DNA of 64,000 nt from a bacterium M00.F.Ca.ET.205.01.1.1 (GTDB taxonomy: Bacteria > Pseudomonadota > Alphaproteobacteria > Rhizobiales > Rhizobiaceae), in contig SRUQ01000009.1 of assembly GCA_004791255.1 (NCBI GenBank), positions 186,001 through 250,000 of the forward strand, read 5' to 3'. The position numbers and the translations under genes are program-made. Numbering within the stretch: the stretch's first letter is position 1; every line of letters begins with the position of its first letter. A model generated the notes under the pieces. It saw nothing but the letters and a program-made list of their open reading frames with translations, had not been told where the DNA came from and did not search any database. Shown here piece after piece: positions 60,509 to 64,000 of this stretch.

Positions 60509-62104
60509 TCAGGGCTCCGGCTGCGCAGGAGGCCCCTTCGCCTCCTTGCGCCCGATATTGCGCCGGATCATGCCGAAATCGGCGCCGCCGGTGGCAAACG
60601 CGGTGACGAAGTAGAGCAGCGCGCCGCCGGCCACCAGTGCCAGCACTGTCGTCGCCTTGATCACCAGCGGCGAGCCGGGGCCGAGCCTGACGGCCAGCCA
60701 ATGCTCGGCGAAATAAAGCGCGACGCCCATCACCACCGCCGACAGCACCAGGCGCGGAATGCGCTTCAACAGTGGCAGGTCGCGGCCCCAATGGCCGCGC
60801 CGGATGAGCATGGCAAGCAGCATCAGCGCGTTGACCCAGCCGGCCACGGCCGAGGCCACCGCAATGCCGGGCGCACCCATCCTGGGAAACAGCGTCAGCG
60901 CGATGATGACGTTCACCGCCACCGAAATGGCGGCGAACATCATCGGCGTGCGCGTGTCCTCGCGGGCGAAATACCCCGGCGTGAACGCCTTGATCAGCAC
61001 GAAGGCCGGCAGGCCGAGGCCGAAGATCGCCAGGATCGCCGCAACGACAGGCGTCGAATGGTTGGCGGCGAACGCGCCGCGCTCATAGACCAGCCGCACG
61101 ATCGGCTCCGACATCACCCACAGCGCCACCGCGGCCGGCAACGTCATGAACAGCGTGAACTCGACCGAGCGGTTCTGCAGATTGGCAGCCTCGACCAGAT
61201 TGCCCGACTTCAGCGCCCGCGACAGTTCCGGCAACAGCACGATCGCCACCGCCACGCCGACGACGCCGAGCGGCAGCTGGTAGATGCGGTCGGCATAGGC
61301 GAGCGAGGACACCGCGCTGTTTTGCGCCGAGGCGATCGCGGTGCCGATCAACTGGTTGATCTGGGTGATGCCGCCGGTGATCGCCGCCGGCAGCGCCAGG
61401 ATCAGCAGACGCTTGACCGATGGCGTCATCTTCGGGCGGCGGAAGCCGATCGAGATGCCGGCATGGCGCACGGCCACCCAGACGATGGCCAGTTGGATCA
61501 CGCCGGCCGCCAGCACGCCCCAGGACAGGCCGAACCCGACATCATGCGCGTCGAGCCCGTGATACCAGGCATAGGCCAGCACGCCGATCAGGATGATGTT
61601 GAGGAAGGCGGGCGCGATCGCGGCGGCGAAATAGCGGCGCAGCGAATTCAGCATGCCCGCCATCATGGCGCCGAGCGACATGCAGATGAGGTAGGGGAAC
61701 ATGATCGTCGCCAGTGTGACGGTCGTTTCGAACTTGCCCGGTGTCGAGGCAAAGCCCGGCGCCACGAGGTAGCGCACGATCAGTGGCATCGCCAGTTCCA
61801 TGGCGATGGTCAGTACCAGCAGCGCCGAGAACAGCACGCCGAACACTTCCTCCGAAAAGCGCTTGGCGCCATCGGTGCCGTGCGTTTCGATCTCCTTGGC
61901 GAACAGCGGCACGAAGGCGGCGTTGAACGCGCCTTCGGCGAACAACCGGCGAAAGGTGTTGGGAAACTGGAAGGCGGCGTTGAAGGCGTCGGCGACCGGC
62001 CCGGTGCCGAGTGCGGCGGCCATCAGCATCTCGCGGCCGAAGCCGAGCGCGCGGCTCATCAGCGTGCCGGAAGCGACGGTGGCGAATTTCTTGACCAGAC
62101 TCAT
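60509..62104 (-). CDS. murJ: Lipid II flippase MurJ (MviN)
   Basis: Integral-membrane flippase, 531 aa, about 14 helices, essential for moving the peptidoglycan precursor lipid II across the inner membrane. The start MSLVKKFATVASGTLMSRALGFGREM is the family N-terminus with conserved Arg residues. Further motifs are GAFNAAFVPLF and YFAREDTRTPM, which form the substrate cavity in MOP-family MurJ. Its neighbour glnD, 46 bp upstream on the same strand, is the common rhizobial arrangement. Confidence 0.93.
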   Translation of the reverse strand: MSLVKKFATVASGTLMSRALGFGREMLMAAALGTGPVADAFNAAFQFPNTFRRLFAEGAFNAAFVPLFAKEIETHGTDGAKRFSEEVFGVLFSALLVLTIAMELAMPLIVRYLVAPGFASTPGKFETTVTLATIMFPYLICMSLGAMMAGMLNSLRRYFAAAIAPAFLNIILIGVLAYAWYHGLDAHDVGFGLSWGVLAAGVIQLAIVWVAVRHAGISIGFRRPKMTPSVKRLLILALPAAITGGITQINQLIGTAIASAQNSAVSSLAYADRIYQLPLGVVGVAVAIVLLPELSRALKSGNLVEAANLQNRSVEFTLFMTLPAAVALWVMSEPIVRLVYERGAFAANHSTPVVAAILAIFGLGLPAFVLIKAFTPGYFAREDTRTPMMFAAISVAVNVIIALTLFPRMGAPGIAVASAVAGWVNALMLLAMLIRRGHWGRDLPLLKRIPRLVLSAVVMGVALYFAEHWLAVRLGPGSPLVIKATTVLALVAGGALLYFVTAFATGGADFGMIRRNIGRKEAKGPPAQPEP

Positions 62105-62150
62105 GCGTTTGGAGACCGCCTGCGCGATTGGGACAAAGGGATGACGGCGC

Positions 62151-64000
62151 TCACTCGGCGGCTGCCTTGGCCCTGCCGCCGCGTTCGGGGGTGGTGCCGT
62201 CGAGCGTCGCCGTCAGCCTGTTGCGGATGGTGGTGATGCGCGCCGGGTTGTCGATCTTCTGGCCGGTGAGGTCGGTGACATAGAAGGTGTCGATGACCTT
62301 TTCGCCGAAGGTGGTGATGTGGGCCGAGGCGATGTCGAGCGACAGGTCGGACAGCGTTCCGGTGATCTCCGACAAAAGGCCGGGCCGGTCCAGCCCCTCG
62401 ACCTCGATGACCGAAAAGCGGTTCGACAGCGTGTTGCGGATTTCGGCCCGCGACGGGATCTTGAACACCTTGGCACCGCGCCTGGGCTTGGTCCGCTTCT
62501 CGATCATCTCCGGCAGCCAGCTCTTGCCCGACAGCACGTCCTCGATCAGCCGGCCGACGCGTTCGGCGCGCCGGCGCTCGTCCTCGTCGCGGTCGAACTC
62601 GCGGCTGATCAGGATGGTGTCCAGCGCCCGGCCGTCCGACGTCGTGAAGATCTGCGCGTCGACGATGTTGCCGCCGGCCGCCGCGCAGGCGCCGGCGATC
62701 ACCGACAGCAGCCGCGGATGGTCCTGCGCCAGCACGGTGATCTCGGTCACCGCCTCGAACTGGTGGGTCTTGATCATGGTGGCGAGCTTGTTGCCGGCCG
62801 CGTCCGCCTCGCGGATGAATTCGGCGTGGCGAAGCTGGTCAGGCAGGTCGACGGCCAGCAGATAGTTCTCATAGTGCAGGCCGACATAGCTCTTGCGCGC
62901 CTTGTCGGGCCAGCCGGCGAGCGCCTCGGCCAGACGCTCGCGCGCCGCCGCGGTGCGCTGGGCGCGCGAGACTTCCGAGAAGCCGCCGGTCAGGAGCAGC
63001 TCGGTCTCGTAGTAGAGCGTGCGCAGCAACTGGCCTTTCCAGCCGTTCCAGACGCCCGGGCCGACGCCCCTGATGTCGCAGACGGTGAGGATCAAAAGCA
63101 GCTTCAGCCGCTCGACCGATTGCACGGTCGAGGCGAAGTCCTCGATCGTCTTGCGGTCGTTGAGGTCGCGCGTCTGCGCCGTCATCGACATGACGAGATG
63201 GTTCTCGACCAGCCAGGCGACGGTCTCTGTGTCTGCCGCCGAGAGCCCCATATGCGGGCAGATGCGCCGCGCGATCCTGGCTCCGGCCTCGGAATGATCC
63301 TCCGGCCGCCCTTTGGCGATGTCGTGCAGAAGCACGGCGACGTAGAGCGCCTCGCGGCTCTTCTTCAGGCCCGGCATCAGCGCGTGCGACAGCGGGTGCA
63401 CCTTCTCGCCGTCGCCGCGCTCGATCTCGGCCAGCACGCCGATGCAGCGGATCAGGTGCTCGTCCACGGTATAGTGGTGGTACATGGAGAACTGCATCAT
63501 GGCGACGATCTTGCCGAAATCCGGGATCAGCCGGCCGAGCAGCCCCGCCTCGTTCATGCGCCTGAGATTGAGCTCGGCATTGCGGTCCGAGGTCAGGATG
63601 TCGAGGAACAGCCGATTGGCCTCCTCGTCGCGCCGCAGCGACTTGTTGACCAGGCCGAGCGAGCGGGTCAGCAGTTTCAGCGCATCGGGATGGAATTCCA
63701 GCCCGTGCTTGTCGGCGAACCAGAACAGCCTCAAGAGGTTGACCGGATCGCGCTCGAAAACACTGTCGTCGGCGATGTTGATGCGGTGATTGTCGACGAT
63801 GAAGTCGGAGGTGCCGGCAAGCTTGCGCTTGCGCCGCTGGAAGGTCAGGAAGATGCGGTTGAAGCCAGGCACATGCTTGGCCTGCTCTTCCTCGAGCGCG
63901 GCGCAGAAGATGCGGGTGAGGTCGCCGACATCCTTGGCGACCAGGAAGTAGTGCTTCATGAAGCGCTCGACCGCCGACAGGCCGGGATGCGTGGTGTAGC
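62151..64000 (-). CDS. glnD: Bifunctional uridylyltransferase/uridylyl-removing enzyme GlnD (5' end outside window)
   Basis: The C-terminal 616 residues of GlnD; the gene continues past the right edge, and the apparent Met at 63959 is internal. It adds UMP to PII proteins under nitrogen limitation and removes it when glutamine is high. The HD domain for UMP removal is visible (LLHDIAKGRPEDHSEAGARIA), and the two C-terminal ACT domains that bind glutamine follow (VLAQDHPRLLSVIAGACAAAGG and IEVEGLDRPGLLSEITGTL). The N-terminal nucleotidyltransferase domain lies mostly outside. It is central to nitrogen control in symbiotic bacteria. Confidence 0.94.
   Translation of the reverse strand, partial: YTTHPGLSAVERFMKHYFLVAKDVGDLTRIFCAALEEEQAKHVPGFNRIFLTFQRRKRKLAGTSDFIVDNHRINIADDSVFERDPVNLLRLFWFADKHGLEFHPDALKLLTRSLGLVNKSLRRDEEANRLFLDILTSDRNAELNLRRMNEAGLLGRLIPDFGKIVAMMQFSMYHHYTVDEHLIRCIGVLAEIERGDGEKVHPLSHALMPGLKKSREALYVAVLLHDIAKGRPEDHSEAGARIARRICPHMGLSAADTETVAWLVENHLVMSMTAQTRDLNDRKTIEDFASTVQSVERLKLLLILTVCDIRGVGPGVWNGWKGQLLRTLYYETELLLTGGFSEVSRAQRTAAARERLAEALAGWPDKARKSYVGLHYENYLLAVDLPDQLRHAEFIREADAAGNKLATMIKTHQFEAVTEITVLAQDHPRLLSVIAGACAAAGGNIVDAQIFTTSDGRALDTILISREFDRDEDERRRAERVGRLIEDVLSGKSWLPEMIEKRTKPRRGAKVFKIPSRAEIRNTLSNRFSVIEVEGLDRPGLLSEITGTLSDLSLDIASAHITTFGEKVIDTFYVTDLTGQKIDNPARITTIRNRLTATLDGTTPERGGRAKAAAE

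Noticed and set aside
60449..62236. 595-codon plus-strand frame opposite murJ
   Set aside because: Arg/His/Gln-rich shadow composition; murJ on the other strand has conserved motifs and proper length.

Overview
The window looks like chromosomal DNA of a high-GC alphaproteobacterium of the Rhizobiales, most likely Mesorhizobium or a close relative. This rests on a succinoglycan-type exo locus (exoF, Y, X, K, L, A, M, O, N, P), the redox pair actS/actR, a glnD-murJ-trpS-usp-nfu neighbourhood, and short palindromic intergenic repeats of the rhizobial kind. The assignment comes from reading the proteins and was not database-checked.

Layout. (1) 1-2201: exoF (partial) and exoY on the minus strand, with a 600 bp AT-rich regulatory region dividing them from a small ExoX/SyrA-like EPS repressor. 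(2) 2233-8079, minus strand: a complete lasso-peptide cluster in the order precursor, B1 (PqqD-like), B2 (leader protease), C (cyclase), an HPr-kinase-like tailoring kinase, and a D-type ABC exporter. The 50-codon precursor is a short unlisted frame at 7927-8079. Its core starts with four glycines, has Asp at position 9 for a 9-membered ring, and ends in Ser, the residue phosphorylated in paeninodin-type systems. A hairpin plus T-tract separates the precursor from B1. A nucleotidyltransferase diverges from the precursor. (3) 9787-28690: the main EPS block with glycosyltransferases, the ExoK glycanase, Ugd, GalU/ExoN, the ExoP co-polymerase, a flippase and an acyltransferase. It also holds unusual passengers: a GMC dehydrogenase with a Tat-exported small subunit, and a phosphoribosyltransferase-HAD fusion. 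(4) 28837-34364: prpE, a 3'-truncated DUF2259 gene marking a likely recombination point, then a second B1-B2-kinase module with a second nucleotidyltransferase but no cyclase, precursor or exporter nearby.

(5) 34446-46228, minus strand: a 13-gene operon joining an ABC importer (binding protein, two permeases, a small membrane protein, two ATPases) to an ATP-type DhaKL fusion kinase and a PTS-type DhaK/DhaL/DhaM system, with HPr and Enzyme I as separate proteins. It probably imports and phosphorylates a short-chain ketose or polyol product. A TTTAGT-type palindrome lies upstream. (6) 46584-64000: housekeeping genes: hrpB, actS/actR flanked by two copies of a roughly 200 bp inverted-repeat element, nhaA, mmcB, tRNA-Cys, cueR, an L,D-transpeptidase lipoprotein, a NIPSNAP protein, nfu, usp, trpS, a glycosyltransferase/cupin pair, murJ and glnD (partial).

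The most interesting content is the lasso-peptide cluster embedded in an EPS locus, with a predicted C-terminally phosphorylated product, and its incomplete paralogous module about 24 kb away. Both modules carry the same kinase-plus-nucleotidyltransferase pairing.
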